55,657 nt of DNA, from the NCBI RefSeq assembly GCF_900114655.1, contig NZ_FOTT01000020.1, forward strand, positions 1 through 55,657, read 5' to 3'. A program made the position numbers and the translations under genes. The stretch is from Candidatus Frackibacter sp. WG13. Its GTDB lineage: Bacteria; Bacillota; Halanaerobiia; Halobacteroidales; Acetohalobiaceae. How positions within the stretch are numbered: the stretch's first letter is position 1; the number at the start of each line of letters is the position of its first letter. Under the pieces are notes generated by a model, which saw only the letters and a program-made list of their open reading frames with translations, was not told the origin of the DNA and made no database searches. Positions 33,854-43,902 of the stretch are shown here, piece by piece.

Positions 33854-34555
33854 ATGCATGAAAAAAATAGTATAGATGAATATATAGAAAATATAACTAA
33901 AATTTATCTAGAAGAAGCTAATTCGGAGTATGCGCCAAAGATGGAGCAGTATATGAGAAATAAGTTTGAATTTTTCGGTATTAAGGCTCAGCCAAGAAGA
34001 AAGGCTACTCGTAAATTCATGAGAAAAAATAATCGACCAAGTTATGACGAAGTTGATATTGTTATAAAGAAATTATGGAATTTATCTGAAAGAGAGTACC
34101 AATACTTTGCTATGGAACTACTGGAGAGGTATAGAAACGAATTTACTAAAGATATTATTAAACTATTTGAATATATGATAACAGATAAATCTTGGTGGGA
34201 TACAATAGATAGAATTTCTAAGAAACTTGTAGGCGAATATTTTAAGTTTTTTCCCGGTGAAAGGGATTATTACATAGAAAGTTGGGTAGACTCAGGGAAC
34301 ATATGGCTTCAAAGAACAACATTATTATTTCAATTAGCTTATAAAGAAGATACAGATGTTCAGTTATTATTTAATTTGATAAAGCGATTAAAAGATATAG
34401 ATGAATTCTTTATCCAGAAGGCTATCGGTTGGTCATTAAGAGAATATTCTAAGATAGATCCAGAGATAGTTAAAAGATTTATTAATGAACATGAGTTATC
34501 TTCATTGAGTAGAAGAGAAGGGCTGAAAGTGATTAAAGGGACAAATAAGATATGA
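33854..34555 (+). CDS. AlkD-like DNA alkylation repair protein
   Basis: About 233 residues of alpha-helical HEAT-like repeats. Family landmarks are FFGIKAQPRRKATRKFM, LWNLSEREYQYFAMELL, MITDKSWWDTIDRIS and FFIQKAIGWSLREYSKIDP. AlkD glycosylases remove cationic alkylated bases (3-methyladenine, 7-methylguanine) without base flipping; the Trp and Asp in KSWWDTID are those used at the lesion. A GTG at 33845 is in frame but lies in the ribosome site; the ATG at 33854 is preferred. It stands alone. Confidence 0.9.
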   Translation: MHEKNSIDEYIENITKIYLEEANSEYAPKMEQYMRNKFEFFGIKAQPRRKATRKFMRKNNRPSYDEVDIVIKKLWNLSEREYQYFAMELLERYRNEFTKDIIKLFEYMITDKSWWDTIDRISKKLVGEYFKFFPGERDYYIESWVDSGNIWLQRTTLLFQLAYKEDTDVQLLFNLIKRLKDIDEFFIQKAIGWSLREYSKIDPEIVKRFINEHELSSLSRREGLKVIKGTNKI

Positions 34556-35022
34556 GGAAGATTAGACGATATAAATATTGAGTGTTTATTGATACAAATG
34601 ATATAATAACTATTTTAATTTTACTTGAGCCTTCTTTCTCTAGTTTTGATTAATTTAAACTCTATTTTAACCTTTTATCAATCCCTCTAATCATAACTAC
34701 TAATAATAAAAGCAAAGGAATACCAGCTTCCAAAAACAAATAATAAGGAGGCAGAACTTCAAAGAGTATTTCACCTAATTCAGCTTCATTGCTAAAAAGC
34801 ATTATGGAATGTAAGAAGCAACTTGAAGGAAAGTAATATTGAACACTTTAAAGATAGATTGTGAATTTAAGAACGTTCTCTTTTATTGTTTTGAAGGGAG
34901 AAAGAAATGATTATTAATTTAGAAGAAAATAAATAGGACCTTAGTAAAGAAATTGTAGATTAATTGACTAAAAACTTTAAGTGAATAGTAATTAAATAAT
35001 AAAAAAATTGAGGGTGGTTAAA
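34556..35022. other. Intergenic region with a possible gerB fragment
   Basis: 467 bases without a clear gene. On the minus strand, 34662-34802 encodes 46 residues ending GIPLLLLLVVMIRGIDKRLK, which looks like the C-terminal helix of a GerB-type protein (compare PLLLLIIAKLRGIKGER in the gerB at 16379). No ribosome site precedes its ATG, so it is more likely a decayed remnant than a gene. The + strand has a short open frame from 34907 without support. Confidence 0.35.
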
Positions 35023-35862
35023 ATGAACAGAATTATAGTATTAACTTTTTTAGTTTTAATTGTAATGAATCTGTCGGTTGAAGCTGGAACCATAAAGCAG
35101 ACTTTTATCTCAGAAGTAGAAAGCGAACTTGAAAATTATGAATATAATGAGGAAGTCTTTACAGAAGAGGAGATAGCAAAACTTCCTAAACCTGTTCAAA
35201 GATATTTTAGATATGCTGGTTATATAGGTAAGAAAAAGATGTTAAATGCTAAAATTGTATTTGAGAATGCCGAGTTTAAAAGGGGAATCGATGAAAAACC
35301 TTTAAATTTATATAGTGAACAGTATAATTTTGTTACAAAACCAACAAGGATAGTATATCTCAGGGCAAATGTTTTAGGAGTAATACCTTTCGAAGGTAGA
35401 GATAAATATCAAAATGGTAAGGGTGTTATGACTGGAAAATTACTAAAGTTTATTCCACTTTTTAATGTTGAAGGACCTGAAATGGATCAGTCTGCATTGG
35501 TGACTTTTCTTGCTGAAGTCTTAATTATGCCTAATGCTGCTTTGCAAGACTACATTAAATGGGAAGAGATTGATAAGAAGCGGGCTAAAGCAATTATTGA
35601 GTACGGAGGCATTAAAGTAGATGGGGTCTTCACCTTTAATGAAAAAGGTAAATGGGTTAAGTTTGAAACAAGAGATCGTTATATGGATAAGGGCGATGGA
35701 GTATTTGAGAAAGAGAAATGGACAATAGAAGTAAGTAATTATATTGAAGAGGATGGTATCAAAACTCCTCAAAGAATGCGAGCAATTTGGAACTTATCTA
35801 ATGGTGATTTTGTATATTTTGATGGTAAAGTTGCAGAGCTTATTTATGATGTTAAAGAATAA
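35023..35862 (+). CDS. DUF6920 family (DUF6544-like) secreted protein
   Basis: About 279 residues. A signal peptide covers residues 1-22 (IVLTFLVLIVMNLSVEAG). The body begins with KLPKPVQRYFRYAGYIGK, the mark of this family, and continues as a beta-rich fold with FEGRDKYQNGKGVMTGKLL and RMRAIWNLSNGDFVYFDG. An in-frame TTG at 35008 is upstream but the ATG at 35023 follows GAGGGTGG at the right distance. Members are of unknown function. It should be exported across the inner membrane. Confidence 0.75.
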   Translation: MNRIIVLTFLVLIVMNLSVEAGTIKQTFISEVESELENYEYNEEVFTEEEIAKLPKPVQRYFRYAGYIGKKKMLNAKIVFENAEFKRGIDEKPLNLYSEQYNFVTKPTRIVYLRANVLGVIPFEGRDKYQNGKGVMTGKLLKFIPLFNVEGPEMDQSALVTFLAEVLIMPNAALQDYIKWEEIDKKRAKAIIEYGGIKVDGVFTFNEKGKWVKFETRDRYMDKGDGVFEKEKWTIEVSNYIEEDGIKTPQRMRAIWNLSNGDFVYFDGKVAELIYDVKE

Positions 35863-36006
35863 GATTTTACAATGAAGTATGAGGTAGTGTTAGATTAAAA
35901 GATTTGCTTCATTTGTTTAGTGTTTAATTATGCTTAAAGATAGTAAGAATAATAATTGTGTATAAGAGTTAAGAATTAAATAAATTAAGAAGGTGAGGGG
36001 AATTTA

Positions 36007-36573
36007 ATGAAAGCTCATGAAATTGATTATGAAATAATTGGAGATGATATGCAGGCTGTAGAAATTGAGTTGGACCCAAAAGAAACAGTTATAGCAGAAG
36101 CAGGAGCAATGAATTGGATGGATGATGGAATTAACTTTGAAGTTAAGATGGGTGATGGATCCAATCCTGATCAAGGTTTAATGGGTAAAATATTTAATGC
36201 AGGAAAGAGAATGATTGGCGGTGAAAGTTTAAAAGAACCTATCGGATATATTAAGAAATTAAGAGGGTTTGGCATTGTAAAAAGAACTGAAGATGAAACA
36301 ATAATATATATAGGTTCTGGACAAAAGCCTACAGGAGGATATAATATAACAGTAGAGTCAGTAAGAAAGATAGAAGGAGTTACTAAAATTGAAGTTTTTG
36401 AAAAAGGCCCTGGCCCAGATGAGAGTGTTACACAAGCAATTACTTCTCCTTATGTAGTTATAAAAGTTTTCAAATCTGTTAGTAATATTGAAGCAATAAA
36501 TAATCAAGGAGATAAATTTAAAGATATCAATGATGAGTCATCAGAAGCTGATTATTTTGAGAGAAAGCAGTAA
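36007..36573 (+). CDS. AIM24 N-terminal half fused to PrcB-like domain
   Basis: A 188-residue protein. Residues 1-76 match the first half of AIM24/TIGR00266 proteins ([37 protein letters not shown]). Then, where AIM24 normally continues for over 100 residues, the sequence becomes a PrcB-type C-terminal domain ([17 protein letters not shown], then [20 protein letters not shown]). PrcB domains are protease-complex accessory or inhibitor-like modules. AAGGTGAGGGG precedes the ATG. The frame is open and well kept, so this looks like a real fusion, though a recent deletion joining two genes is possible. Confidence 0.75.
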   Translation: MKAHEIDYEIIGDDMQAVEIELDPKETVIAEAGAMNWMDDGINFEVKMGDGSNPDQGLMGKIFNAGKRMIGGESLKEPIGYIKKLRGFGIVKRTEDETIIYIGSGQKPTGGYNITVESVRKIEGVTKIEVFEKGPGPDESVTQAITSPYVVIKVFKSVSNIEAINNQGDKFKDINDESSEADYFERKQ

Positions 36574-36674
36574 CCTTGATGAATAGAAAGTACTATGATG
36601 AAATAATAGTAGGTAAAATACTTCTTTAATATTTTAAGTATCATTAAAATTAATAAAGGGAGGTGTTTTTACAT

Positions 36675-37121
36675 ATGAGAAAGTTATTTGTAGCTTTGAT
36701 TTTAGTACTTATGTTTACCTTTATAGTCGGTAGTGTGACTTTAGCACAAGAGAATATATCACAAGTAACAAAACCTAATAGTAATGATATGCCTACTGCA
36801 CCATTAGGTACTTTCAGTTACATGGTAAAGCCAGGAGATACTTTATCTGAGATTGCACAAAGATATAATACAACAGTGTTTAACATATTAGTTTTTAATC
36901 AGATCGCTAAGCCAAATCTTATTTATGTTAACCAAAAAATTATTATTCCTCAATCTCCTCCAGAAGCTATTATTTATACAGTGCATTTTGGTGATACTCT
37001 TTATTCTATAGCCCAAAAGCATGGGACCCAAATAGATACCATTGTAGATTTTAACTATCTTTCTAATCCTAATTTAATTAATTCTGGTCAAAAGTTAGTG
37101 GTTCCGGTCTCTTTACGTTAA
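36675..37121 (+). CDS. Secreted protein with two LysM domains
   Basis: A 148-residue exported protein. A signal peptide spans residues 1-25 (LFVALILVLMFTFIVGSVTLAQ). LysM 1 (about 48-93, YMVKPGDTLSEIAQRYNTTV) and LysM 2 (about 100-146, YTVHFGDTLYSIAQKHGTQI) bind peptidoglycan or spore-cortex glycan. No catalytic domain is attached. The ATG at 36675 is preferred to a GTG at 36663 that touches GGGAGG. Confidence 0.9.
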   Translation: MRKLFVALILVLMFTFIVGSVTLAQENISQVTKPNSNDMPTAPLGTFSYMVKPGDTLSEIAQRYNTTVFNILVFNQIAKPNLIYVNQKIIIPQSPPEAIIYTVHFGDTLYSIAQKHGTQIDTIVDFNYLSNPNLINSGQKLVVPVSLR

Positions 37122-37582
37122 ATAGTCTATGGTTACTGTTAAACTAAAAATTTAGTATGAATTCCTATATAAAATCTAACTAATCTAGGGGGGATGAGGG
37201 TTATATGGTTTTTTTCTTATAATATATAGTTTAAAATATGTAATAATATTTTTTCTTAGTAGAAGGCTGAGGTTAATTACCTTAGTCTTTTTTTTATTTT
37301 AAAGAAATTTAAATCCCTTTATATATTGTCACGAGAATGATTTGACTAAAGCTAATATAATTTGGAGAAAATTGAAGGAATATAAAGAAATATAATGAAA
37401 TATTTATAATAAAAGTGTGATTGAAATTAAAGGTAAATATGATTTTTCTTCTATGTCAGGAGGTGAGTTTATTAAAAATAAAATCATAGGCTTGTTGTTT
37501 AAGATAAAACATTGAAGAATAATTAGAAAAATTATTTAGTAGCTAACCATTCGAATCTTAATTGTAATGAAAGGGGAGAATT
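37122..37582. other. Intergenic region, terminator only
   Basis: 461 bases between lysM and cheW. A terminator lies at 37263-37296; the remainder is AT-rich with an isolated AGGAGGTGAG at about 37460 that is not followed by a convincing start codon. No gene is seen. Confidence 0.5.
37263..37296 (+). terminator. Terminator downstream of the LysM gene
   Basis: AAGGCTGAGG and CCTTAGTCTT pair over ten bases with two G-U pairs, followed by eight T. Confidence 0.8.
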
Positions 37583-38062
37583 ATGAATAATCAAATATAT
37601 CAATTAGTAATTTTTCAATTATCTAAAGAGGAATTTGGAATTGAAATTACTAAAATAAAAGAAATTATTCGTATGAAAGAAATTACTAAATTACCCAATA
37701 GTTCTGAAACTTTTTTAGGAATTATTAATTTGCGAGGCAATATTGTTCCTATTGTTGATTTAAGAAAGAAGTTTAACTTAGAAGAAAAATTAACAAATAA
37801 ATCTAGAATTATCATTATTGAAGTGGATGGTCAGAATATAGGAATAATTGTAGATTCAGTTTCCGAAGTTTTAAGAATTAAGTCTGATGAAATTGAGGAT
37901 GCTCCAGATAAAATTGTTGGGATTAGGAATGAGTATTTAAAAGGATTAGCTAAAGTAAAGGATAGAATTATTATCTTATGTGATTTAGAAAAATTATTAA
38001 CTGTAGAAGAAAAGATAAATTTGAAAGAGATTAGTGAGAATGTAAAAGAAGATACTGCTTAA
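37583..38062 (+). CDS. cheW: Chemotaxis coupling protein CheW
   Basis: A 159-residue cytoplasmic protein with the two-lobed SH3-like CheW fold: [39 protein letters not shown] and [13 protein letters not shown]. It links chemoreceptors to the kinase CheA. The gene ends 40 bases before a chemoreceptor gene and follows AAAGGGGAG. CheA and CheY are not in this window, so these three genes are a satellite chemotaxis set. Confidence 0.95.
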   Translation: MNNQIYQLVIFQLSKEEFGIEITKIKEIIRMKEITKLPNSSETFLGIINLRGNIVPIVDLRKKFNLEEKLTNKSRIIIIEVDGQNIGIIVDSVSEVLRIKSDEIEDAPDKIVGIRNEYLKGLAKVKDRIIILCDLEKLLTVEEKINLKEISENVKEDTA

Positions 38063-38102
38063 AACGCATGTATTAAATAAAGATTATAAGGAGAGGAATA
38101 AG

Positions 38103-39941
38103 ATGAATTTTAGAAATAGTCTTAAAGGAAAATTAGTTGTAATTTTCATATTAGTTTTGTTGGTACCTGTATTAACAGTTACTTATACTTTTATTAAGAC
38201 GAATACATCATATATTAGAGAGGTAGTATATGACCAAAATATGAATTTAGCTAAAAGCTTACATAAACAAATTAAACTTGCAGTTGATGATACTGAATCA
38301 GTAATGGACATGTTATCTACTTTAGAAGAAGTTGAAAGTATGAACCCTAGTAAGATGGATGGTATATTAAAAGGAATAGTTGCAGACTATGATGCGATTA
38401 CTCAGATCTATATTATGGACCCTAGTGGAATGCAGATTTATAAAACATCTGGTAGTTTAGGTGATAGATCAGATAGGGGTTATTTCCAAGCAGCAATTAA
38501 AGGTGAAACTCATTATTCAAAAGTGATTATTTCAAGAAGCCAGAAGAAACCAATTGTAGTTTTAGCAAAACCTATTAAAAGAGATGGAAATATAGTAGGT
38601 GTGATTGGGGCTAGTATTGAATTATCGTTTATAAGTGAGTTAGCTTCACAAGTTGATCCAGGAAAATCAGGATACGGATATGTAGTGGGACGAACTGGTA
38701 AGGTAATTGGTCATCCAGACGATAAATTAGTTAAAGAAATGATTGATGTATCAAATCTTGATCCGGTTAAAAAGGTGATAAATGGGAAGCATGGAACAGA
38801 AGAATACACCTATAAAGGAGTGAATAAGTTAGCAGCTTATATGCCCTTTGAAAAGACAGGGTGGGGAATTGTAGTTCAATTGCCTGCTAAAGAGGCGTTT
38901 AAAGAAATAAGCAAGCAGAAAAGATTATCTATTATTATTATAGTTGTCGCTGTTTTACTAGCAATTGGAATATCTTTAGGAGTTTCTAATTATATAACTA
39001 AACCAATAGTAGCAGCTATGGAGTTTGCTGATAAGATTGCTAATGGAAATTTAAATATAGACTCTTTACAAGTAAAAACCCAAGATGAAATTGGAGATTT
39101 AACTCATGCTTTAAATGAAATGCGTATCAATTTGAAGGATATAGTCGTTAATTTATTGGATGCTGTTGAAGACTTATCTGCTTACAGTGAGGAACTATCA
39201 GCTTCTGCTGAGGAAGGAAATGCAACTATAGAGACAACTAGTCAGCTTATAGACGATATGTCGTCTAGTATTCAACAAATATCAGCTAGTAGTCAGGAAG
39301 TAACTGGTTTAGCTCAAGAAGCTAATTCCCAGACCCAAATTGGTGGTCAAAAGATTGAAAGCACTGTTGAGAGTATAGAAGAGATTAATCAAGCGGTTGG
39401 CAGTACAGTAGATACTATTGAAGAGTTAGATAATAATTCACAGGAAATAGGTCAAATTGTAGAACTAATTACTGATATAGCAGACCAGACTAATCTATTA
39501 GCTTTAAATGCAGCTATTGAGGCAGCTAGAGCTGGAGAACATGGTCAAGGATTTGCAGTAGTAGCTGAAGAAATTAGGGAATTAGCAGAAGAAACGGCTA
39601 AGGCAACTAATGAGATTAGTGGTTTAATTAAAGATACTCAGAAAAAATCAAAAGCAGGTTTAGGAGCTGTGCAGCAAGTAGAAAATAAAGCACAAAGAGG
39701 TAAAACTATTGTGCAGGAGACAGGTGAAGTATTCTCAAAAATCAAACATGCTATTGAAGAGACTTCAGCTCATATTCAACAGACAGCAGCTTCTACTCAG
39801 AATCTAGCTGAAAATAGTGATCAAGTAGCTGAAGCATCCGATGGAGTTAGAAATATGTCTGACGAAGTAACTAAGTCCTCTCAAGAATTAGCTAGTATGG
39901 CTCAGCAATTACAAGAATTAGTTGATACTTTTGATGTTTAA
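38103..39941 (+). CDS. Methyl-accepting chemotaxis protein with dCache sensor
   Basis: A 612-residue receptor. Membrane helix 1 covers residues about 10-30 and helix 2 about 280-300. Between them is a double-Cache ligand domain ([48 protein letters not shown]). A HAMP domain (about 300-352) and the signalling rod follow, with the hairpin tip [20 protein letters not shown]. It detects small molecules outside and signals through CheW/CheA. It is in an operon with cheW. The ligand is unknown. Confidence 0.95.
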   Translation: MNFRNSLKGKLVVIFILVLLVPVLTVTYTFIKTNTSYIREVVYDQNMNLAKSLHKQIKLAVDDTESVMDMLSTLEEVESMNPSKMDGILKGIVADYDAITQIYIMDPSGMQIYKTSGSLGDRSDRGYFQAAIKGETHYSKVIISRSQKKPIVVLAKPIKRDGNIVGVIGASIELSFISELASQVDPGKSGYGYVVGRTGKVIGHPDDKLVKEMIDVSNLDPVKKVINGKHGTEEYTYKGVNKLAAYMPFEKTGWGIVVQLPAKEAFKEISKQKRLSIIIIVVAVLLAIGISLGVSNYITKPIVAAMEFADKIANGNLNIDSLQVKTQDEIGDLTHALNEMRINLKDIVVNLLDAVEDLSAYSEELSASAEEGNATIETTSQLIDDMSSSIQQISASSQEVTGLAQEANSQTQIGGQKIESTVESIEEINQAVGSTVDTIEELDNNSQEIGQIVELITDIADQTNLLALNAAIEAARAGEHGQGFAVVAEEIRELAEETAKATNEISGLIKDTQKKSKAGLGAVQQVENKAQRGKTIVQETGEVFSKIKHAIEETSAHIQQTAASTQNLAENSDQVAEASDGVRNMSDEVTKSSQELASMAQQLQELVDTFDV

Positions 39942-40331
39942 ATAAAATGAAATAAACTAGGAGAATTAAAGAGTTAATTAAAAAATATAAGGTTATTAGT
40001 AATTAGAAGAAGATTAAAAGTATAAAATTTAAAATTAATCTCTATAAGAGGTCAGGGCAATTTAAAGCCCTGACCTTAAATTATTTATAGTTAAATTTAT
40101 GTTGGTATATGTAATATTTTTATAAATCTTAAGGAAATTTATGATTATTTAAATAAAATACGGAAAAAATGAAGGAGTTTGATATAATTTATTTAATTAA
40201 TAAACATAGTTATTTTATAATCATGTTTATCAAAATATAGAAGGGGGTTTAGATTTGAATTGAAAGGTAACTAATTATAATGTCTATGTAAAAATATAAT
40301 TACGTATTTTAAAGGAAAGGGGAAATGATTT
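39942..40331. other. Intergenic region between chemoreceptor genes
   Basis: 390 bases. A terminator occupies 40049-40085. The rest is AT-rich with a ribosome site AAAGGAAAGGGG before 40332. No gene is seen. Confidence 0.5.
40049..40085 (+). terminator. Terminator after the first chemoreceptor gene
   Basis: AGGTCAGGGC and GCCCTGACCT form a perfect 10-bp stem with an eight-base loop; the T tract is weak (TAAATTATTT). Confidence 0.82.
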
Positions 40332-42281
40332 ATGAATAAATTAAGTAACTTATTCAATAATAACCTTCGAAGTAAATTAATTATATTATTTTTATTAATA
40401 GCATTAGTTCCTATGTTGATTTTGGGCTATTTAGGAGTAGAAAAAGTAAAGGGAGTATTAAAACAAAATTTTATTCAATCTACCACTAAAGAGGTTAAAC
40501 AAGTGGATAATGCTATTAATCTATACTTTGAGACTATTAAGAAAAATACTAAGATGTTAGCGACTAATCCTACTGTTAAGAAGGCTGATCAAACTATTAC
40601 TACTTATATGAATAAGACTGAAGAAGAGGATTTAAAGTTAACTCCATTAAAGAATGGCGGGATTGAAGCAAAAATTTATAATGTATATTCACATTTTGCT
40701 GAAACACATCCTGACTCTGCATATGTTTATATGGCAACTAAAGAAGGTGGATATATTCAATGGCCGGCTAATTCTGTTCCAAAAAATTATACTCCAACTC
40801 AAAGACCTTACTATAAGACTGCTATGAAGAATAGAGGTAAAGTAGTTAGGACAAGTCCTTATTATTGGGCAGCTGATGATAAAGTAATTGTAAGTACAGT
40901 TACAACAATTGAAAATAATAAAGGAGAATTCATAGGAGTACAGGGTCTTGATGTTAGCTTAGATGGATTGACGCAGATGGTAAAAGATATAAGTATTGGA
41001 GATACAGGTTATGTAATCATGACTACTAATGATGGAACTATTTTAGCCCATCCTAGAAAACCTGAGTTCAATTTTCAAAATATTAAGAAGCTTGAAGTTG
41101 CTAAATTAAATAAGATATCTAAAATAAAGAATGATAGCTTTGAGGCAATGATGAATGGCAATAATTATTTGATGAATGTATATACCTCTCCTAGTACAGG
41201 TTGGAAGTTTATAGCTGTAATTAAAAAATCAGAGTTGACAAAGCAGTTAGGTTATATATATAAATTAGTGTTAGGAGTAATAATTGTAGCTGCAATATTA
41301 ATTACAATTTTAGCAATATTCTTTTCTAATAAAGTTTCAGAGCCGATAATTAATGCTACTAATTTTGCTCAAAAGATAGCTGAAGGAGATTTAAGTACTA
41401 ATTTATTAAAGGTTAAGAATAAGGATGAAATTGGTGACTTAAGTCAAGCACTTAATAAGATGCATAATAGTTTAAAGAGAATGATTACTGATTTAATAAG
41501 TACTATTGAGGACTTATCAGCCTATAGTGAAGAGCTTTCAGCTTCTGCTGAGGAAGGCAATGCAGTAATAGAGACTAGTAATCAAGGTATTGAAGAGATA
41601 ACTGCAAGTATAGAAGAAATATCAGCTAGTAACCAAGAAGTAACTAGTTTTGCTCAGGAAGCTAATTCACAAACACAGTTAGGTAGTCAAAAGATTGATA
41701 AAACAATAAACAGCATAGAAGAAATTAATCAAACAGTACAAGAGACAGTAGATACTATTAAAGAATTAGATACTAATTCACAAGAGATAGGTCAGATTGT
41801 AGAGTTAATTACTGATATAGCAGACCAGACAAACTTGTTAGCTTTAAATGCTGCAATTGAAGCAGCAAGAGCTGGAGAACATGGACGAGGATTTGCAGTA
41901 GTAGCTGAAGAAATTAGAGAGCTAGCTGAAGAAACAGCCAAAGCAACTAGAGAGATAGATGATTTGATTAAAGAGACACAAGGTATATCTGAGGCTGGTT
42001 TGAAATCTATAGAAGAGGTTCAAATTAAAGCCCAAGAAGGAAAAGAGGTTGTAAAAGAAACGGATGAAGTCTTTTCGGGAATTGAGACGGCTATAGAAGA
42101 AACTTCTTCTTATATGCAACAGACTGCTGCTTCTACAGAGGCTTTAGTTGAAAGTAGTGATGAAGTTAGTAATGCCTCTCAAGAGATGACTAATATGTCT
42201 GAAGAAGTAACCAATTCTTCACAAGAGTTAGCAACTATGGCTCAAAAGTTACGGGAAATGGTTGAGAAATTTAATGTTTAA
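40332..42281 (+). CDS. Methyl-accepting chemotaxis protein with dCache sensor
   Basis: A 649-residue receptor similar to its neighbour in the rod (the same [20 protein letters not shown] tip) but different outside. Membrane helices lie near residues 15-35 and 315-337. The dCache domain includes [18 protein letters not shown], the [15 protein letters not shown] segment and [12 protein letters not shown], with an Asp typical of amino-acid-binding Cache domains ([11 protein letters not shown]). A HAMP domain follows helix 2. It has its own long leader and lies downstream of a terminator, so it is a separate unit. Confidence 0.94.
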   Translation: MNKLSNLFNNNLRSKLIILFLLIALVPMLILGYLGVEKVKGVLKQNFIQSTTKEVKQVDNAINLYFETIKKNTKMLATNPTVKKADQTITTYMNKTEEEDLKLTPLKNGGIEAKIYNVYSHFAETHPDSAYVYMATKEGGYIQWPANSVPKNYTPTQRPYYKTAMKNRGKVVRTSPYYWAADDKVIVSTVTTIENNKGEFIGVQGLDVSLDGLTQMVKDISIGDTGYVIMTTNDGTILAHPRKPEFNFQNIKKLEVAKLNKISKIKNDSFEAMMNGNNYLMNVYTSPSTGWKFIAVIKKSELTKQLGYIYKLVLGVIIVAAILITILAIFFSNKVSEPIINATNFAQKIAEGDLSTNLLKVKNKDEIGDLSQALNKMHNSLKRMITDLISTIEDLSAYSEELSASAEEGNAVIETSNQGIEEITASIEEISASNQEVTSFAQEANSQTQLGSQKIDKTINSIEEINQTVQETVDTIKELDTNSQEIGQIVELITDIADQTNLLALNAAIEAARAGEHGRGFAVVAEEIRELAEETAKATREIDDLIKETQGISEAGLKSIEEVQIKAQEGKEVVKETDEVFSGIETAIEETSSYMQQTAASTEALVESSDEVSNASQEMTNMSEEVTNSSQELATMAQKLREMVEKFNV

Positions 42282-42347
42282 AGAATAAGCTGAAAAATGA
42301 TGATACTAATTTTAGCAAACACAAATTGTGTTTATAGTAAAAATTAC

Positions 42348-42547
42348 TTGACAATATGTGATTAGGTTGATATAATTTCAAATGTGAATCTTGTTCTACA
42401 AATTTAGACTAAAAACAGCATAATTTTATTTAGTTTTAAAAAGATAGTCATTAAGAGCAAGATAGCTTTATAGAGTTATCATAAGAGAGAACGGTTAAGG
42501 ATTTTAAAGCCCTATTTCATTTATAATATTCATAGGGAATAGGGCTT
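42348..42547 (+). ncRNA. Orphan small RNA candidate with promoter and terminator
   Basis: A consensus promoter (TTGACA 42348-42353, 17-bp spacer, TATAAT 42371-42376) is followed by about 130 nt without an open frame, including a hairpin GATAGCTT-TATA-GAGTTATC. A terminator-like stem ends it: AAGCCCTATT (42507-42516) and AATAGGGCTT (42538-42547). No gene follows on this strand before the converging XRE gene. The -10 region and terminator resemble those of the riboswitch unit at 43180-43424, so it may be a diverged relative. The transcript end and any ligand are unknown. Confidence 0.5.
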
Positions 42548-42606
42548 AATTATTCTTGTAAGAATAAAGGGTTCAAAATTATATTTACTACATATAGTTG
42601 CAAAAG

Positions 42607-42987
42607 CTAAGGTATTGCATTAATAATTGTATTAATAATCTTTGATAAATCTTCAACTTTGATTTGCTTATTTTTAGCCAAATAAATATTTTCAAGCAAT
42701 TGATTTAGAACTTTAGGTTCACTACTTAATTCATCAATTAATGAATCAGGTAGTTGCTTTAGATAGTTAACAGTTTCATAGTTATGAATATGAATTCTTC
42801 CAAATAAATAATCTAGACTTACATCAAAGTAGTCGGCGATTTTAATTAATGTTTTATAGTCTGGTGTTCTTTCGCCAACTTCATAGAAAGATATTGTGGA
42901 AGGAGCTAAATTCAAATGTTGGGCTAATTCTTTTTGAGTTAAATTATTTCGTTTTCTTAGTTTCTTAAAGCGTTTTTTAAATAACAT
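42607..42987 (-). CDS. XRE family transcriptional regulator
   Basis: A 126-residue protein. Residues 1-65 form a Cro/C1-type helix-turn-helix: LRKRNNLTQKELAQHLNLAP, then STISFYEVGERTPDYKTLIK and the FDVSLDYLFG tail. The C-terminal 60 residues are helical and probably dimerise. The ATG has GAGGTGATT upstream on the minus strand. Its targets are unknown; the nearest candidates are the intergenic RNA and riboswitch regions on either side. Confidence 0.9.
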   Translation of the reverse strand: MLFKKRFKKLRKRNNLTQKELAQHLNLAPSTISFYEVGERTPDYKTLIKIADYFDVSLDYLFGRIHIHNYETVNYLKQLPDSLIDELSSEPKVLNQLLENIYLAKNKQIKVEDLSKIINTIINAIP

Positions 42988-43179
42988 ATTTAATCACCTC
43001 GCATTTTATTGTTATAGTATTTACTGTGTAACTTAGTTAAATTACTATTCTTCTTTCTATTATAATAATATATTGTGAAAATATAATGAATTTATTAAGG
43101 TGGAATAGTTAACAAAGGCTAATTAAGGGATTGTGACTAATTAACATATATTATATAATGTGCATGTGAATTGTTTATA

Positions 43180-43208
43180 TTTACAAGATAATGATAAATT
43201 GATATAAT
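43180..43208 (+). promoter_or_regulatory. Promoter of the second riboswitch transcript
   Basis: TTTACA (43180-43185), a 17-bp spacer, then TATAAT (43203-43208) in the context TTGATATAATTT, which is shared with the orphan RNA promoter at 42348. Confidence 0.7.
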
Positions 43209-43256
43209 TTTAATTGTGATATTATAACAAAATACTTTAAATGATATTTTCTATTA

Positions 43257-43348
43257 ATTCCTCGATAAAGGCAAACTTATCGAAAGATAAGGACGCAAAG
43301 CTCGGAGCCTAAAGCTTATGCTATGGTCGTCAAGCTACCGAAAGGGAA
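43257..43348 (+). ncRNA. Cyclic di-GMP-I (GEMM-I) riboswitch aptamer
   Basis: A close match to the class I consensus: GATAAAGGCAAAC, then a P2 hairpin CTTATCGAAAGATAAGG with the GAAA tetraloop, GACGCAAAGCTC, GGAGCCTAAAGC, and GTCGTCAAGCTACCGAAAG on the 3' side. The tetraloop and its receptor, the GACGCAAAGC joint and the GCCTAAAGC turn are all present. A terminator hairpin follows at 43378 and then a Spo0E-like gene. The ligand should be cyclic di-GMP. Confidence 0.93.
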
Positions 43349-43377
43349 GATAGGCTTTATGTTGTATTTAAAAAATA

Positions 43378-43424
43378 AAGTCCTATTCCTCTTTTATATT
43401 TTATTGAGGAATAGGACTTATTTA
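43378..43424 (+). terminator. Riboswitch expression-platform terminator
   Basis: AAGTCCTATTCCTC (43378-43391) and GAGGAATAGGACTT (43406-43419) form a perfect 14-bp stem. The stem core CCTATTCC resembles the terminator of the first riboswitch (CTTATTCC), as expected for a duplicated unit. Confidence 0.85.
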
Positions 43425-43447
43425 ATTTTATAATAAATTTAGAAAGA

Positions 43448-43612
43448 GTGATTACAATTAATATTCAAAGCAGAAGTGAAATTAAAAAGTTAAAGGTGGA
43501 GCTTGCTAAGATAGTTAAGGATAAAGAGAATTTGAATCATAAGAAGGTAATTAATAAAAGCCAGGAATTAGATAAGAAGATTGTTTCTTTCATGAAATGG
43601 ATAGCAAAATAA
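43448..43612 (+). CDS. Spo0E-like aspartyl-phosphate phosphatase (third copy)
   Basis: A 54-residue two-helix protein. The C-terminal helix carries INKSQELDKKIVSFM, the Spo0E core S-Q-E-L-D. The start is unclear: GTG at 43448 is the only standard start, but its ribosome site is poor, whereas AGAAAGAGTGA would suit a start a few codons further on, where only ATT or AAT occurs. It lies downstream of the better c-di-GMP-I riboswitch and terminator, so Spo0A~P dephosphorylation should respond to c-di-GMP. Confidence 0.75.
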   Translation: MITINIQSRSEIKKLKVELAKIVKDKENLNHKKVINKSQELDKKIVSFMKWIAK

Positions 43613-43742
43613 AAAGTATATTTAATGTTAATGATAATTAGGATTTTTAATTGAATTTTTGATATTAATACATTTGTTTTAGCTAAATCTTTATGAGTTA
43701 AGGATAGCTTTAAATTATAGATAGTGATCATATGTTGATAGG

Positions 43743-43842
43743 GGAAAAAGGTTAAGAGATTATATTAATTTTATTATGTGGGTCGTGGCAAGAATCACAG
43801 GTATATAATATAGTTAATTTATAAAATTAATCTCCTTTTTCC
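43743..43842 (+). ncRNA. Conserved structured RNA of unknown type (copy 2)
   Basis: Outer stem GGAAAAAG (43743-43750) with CTTTTTCC (43835-43842); then GAGATTA (43756-43762) with TAATCTC (43828-43834). The loop carries the same 27-nt block as copy 1 at 43773-43799, with one base changed. The stem sequences differ from copy 1 but pair, which is covariation-like evidence. It lies between a Spo0E-like gene and an HD-GYP gene, 60 bases before the latter. Confidence 0.6.
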
Positions 43843-43902
43843 TTCTTTATAAATTTATATTATTGGAAAATTCATTATCGAAATTAAAGAGGAGGGACTT
43901 AA

